Part shown: positions 63,092 through 64,000 of the stretch, piece by piece | Layout: each line of letters opens with the position of its first letter | Position numbering within the stretch: the stretch's first letter is position 1 | DNA from: Elizabethkingia bruuniana | Lineage (GTDB): Bacteria > Bacteroidota > Bacteroidia > Flavobacteriales > Weeksellaceae | Reading direction: 5' to 3' | DNA length: 64,000 bases | NCBI RefSeq assembly: GCF_002024805.1 | Contig: NZ_CP014337.1 | Span: 372,001 to 436,000, forward strand | Made by a program: the position numbers and the translations under genes | Notes under the pieces: generated by a model | Databases searched by the model: none | Told to the model about the DNA's origin: nothing | Seen by the model: only the letters and a program-made list of their open reading frames with translations

Positions 63092-64000
63092 ATGTTCAAT
63101 AGTTTACAGGACAAACTAGATAAAGCTTTACAAAATATCCAGGGACGCGGTAAGATTACCGAGATTAACGTTGCCGAAACCGTTAAAGAAATTCGTCGTG
63201 CATTAGTAGATGCCGATGTTAACTTTAAGGTAGCAAAAGATCTTACAAAAAGAGTTCAGGATAAAGCTTTAGGACAAAATGTTTTAACATCCATTACACC
63301 GGGACAATTGATGACAAAAATTGTTCATGATGAATTAGTGGATTTAATGGGAGGAACCAATGAAGGACTTAATCTTTCCGAAAAACCAACAATTATACTA
63401 ATTGCAGGTTTACAAGGTTCTGGTAAAACGACATTCTCCGGGAAATTAGCAAACTTTCTGAAGAAGAAAAAGAGCAAAAACCCTTTATTGGTAGCATGTG
63501 ACGTTTATCGTCCTGCTGCGATCGATCAGCTAAAAGTATTAGGTGGTCAGACAGGAGTTCCTGTATATACTGAAGAAGGCAACCTTAATCCGGTTCAGAT
63601 TTCTCAGAATGCAATAGAATTTGCAAAGCAAAACAAGCACGATGTTATCATTATAGATACCGCAGGGCGTTTGGCTATCGACGAAGAGATGATGAACGAA
63701 ATTCGTAATGTTCACCAGTCTGTAAAACCTACAGAAACTCTTTTCGTAGTTGACTCTATGACGGGTCAGGATGCTGTGAATACAGCAAAAGCCTTCAACG
63801 ATGTCCTTAATTATAACGGTGTAGTTCTTACCAAATTAGATGGTGATACCCGTGGTGGTGCAGCATTAACGATCCGTTCGGTAGTAGAAAAACCAATTAA
63901 GTTCATTTCTACTGGTGAGAAAATGGATGCTCTGGATATTTTCTATCCGGAAAGGATGGCAGACAGAATCCTGGGGATGGGGGATGTTGTTTCCTTAGTA
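63092..64000 (+). CDS. ffh: Signal recognition particle protein Ffh (3' part outside window)
   Basis: 303 codons visible from the ATG at 63092. N-domain (MFNSLQDKLDKALQNIQG, VAETVKEIRRALVDADVNFKVAKDL), then the GTPase G-domain: P-loop GLQGSGKTT (about 107-115), DVYRPAAIDQL, DTAGRL and TKLDGDTRGGAAL, all in canonical spacing. The M-domain and stop lie beyond the window. SRP54 homologue that delivers nascent membrane proteins to the translocon. Confidence 0.95.
   Translation, partial: MFNSLQDKLDKALQNIQGRGKITEINVAETVKEIRRALVDADVNFKVAKDLTKRVQDKALGQNVLTSITPGQLMTKIVHDELVDLMGGTNEGLNLSEKPTIILIAGLQGSGKTTFSGKLANFLKKKKSKNPLLVACDVYRPAAIDQLKVLGGQTGVPVYTEEGNLNPVQISQNAIEFAKQNKHDVIIIDTAGRLAIDEEMMNEIRNVHQSVKPTETLFVVDSMTGQDAVNTAKAFNDVLNYNGVVLTKLDGDTRGGAALTIRSVVEKPIKFISTGEKMDALDIFYPERMADRILGMGDVVSLV

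Overview
The window looks like a chromosomal piece of a flavobacterium of the Chryseobacterium/Elizabethkingia group (family Weeksellaceae). The DNA is AT-rich. Promoters fit the Bacteroidetes consensus TTG-N(17-19)-TAnnTTTG. The gene content (TonB receptors with carboxypeptidase-like N-termini, GLPGLI proteins, DUF6443 RHS proteins, membrane-anchored AraC regulators, GG-leader peptides) is typical of that group. The genus is an inference from gene style, not from a marker gene.

Left part (1-11.2 kb, minus strand) is a surface/toxin island. A truncated Imm53-type immunity gene overlaps a DUF6443/RHS protein with a toxin-like tail. Next come a second RHS-type protein and three fibre-like proteins sharing almost the same C-terminus. 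All three transcription units carry the same aligned ~40-bp promoter-like element about 120-230 bp upstream. 7-bp-periodic repeats fill several of the gaps. From 11.4 to 18.4 kb (plus) an AraC regulator precedes a TonB receptor, a Ca-dependent PI-phospholipase C and a sphingomyelinase: a lipid-headgroup hydrolase locus. From 18.5 to 24.4 kb lie small low-complexity-context genes that look like orphan immunity proteins, including a CPCC-type gene and a frameshifted relative, plus a thioredoxin-reductase-like flavoprotein and an S41 protease.

From 24.7 to 32 kb sits a probable iron/xenosiderophore locus: TonB receptor, DUF4374 lipoprotein, an OMP_b-brl receptor and a PepSY membrane protein. It is followed (32.1-33.3 kb) by four tiny peptide genes with bacteriocin-like leaders and unrelated cysteine-bearing cores, three with a shared promoter/operator design; one core has the C-C-CC-C-C order of knottins. 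From 33.5 to 38.8 kb there are an O-methyltransferase, DUF2306, AraC, DUF2200 and OmpA-family genes.

From 38.9 to 51 kb, two Crp/Fnr regulators bracket genes for an MBL-fold protein, an NTF2-like lipoprotein, a DsbA-like protein, a Na+/H+ antiporter, a siderophore-interacting reductase, a universal stress protein and an EmrAB-TolC efflux system. Five FNR-like boxes (TTGA-N6-TCAA) lie in this stretch, each exactly 36 bp before a -7-like element, which argues for one local regulon.

The right end (51-64 kb) has a LuxR regulator, a DUF5694 protein, a small secreted protein with two GLPGLI genes, then conserved housekeeping genes: a CAU tRNA, mce, rbfA, a LolC/E-like permease, aroE, a DUF349 protein, ribD, a YigZ protein, a PnuC-family thiamine transporter under a TPP riboswitch, and the 5' part of ffh.
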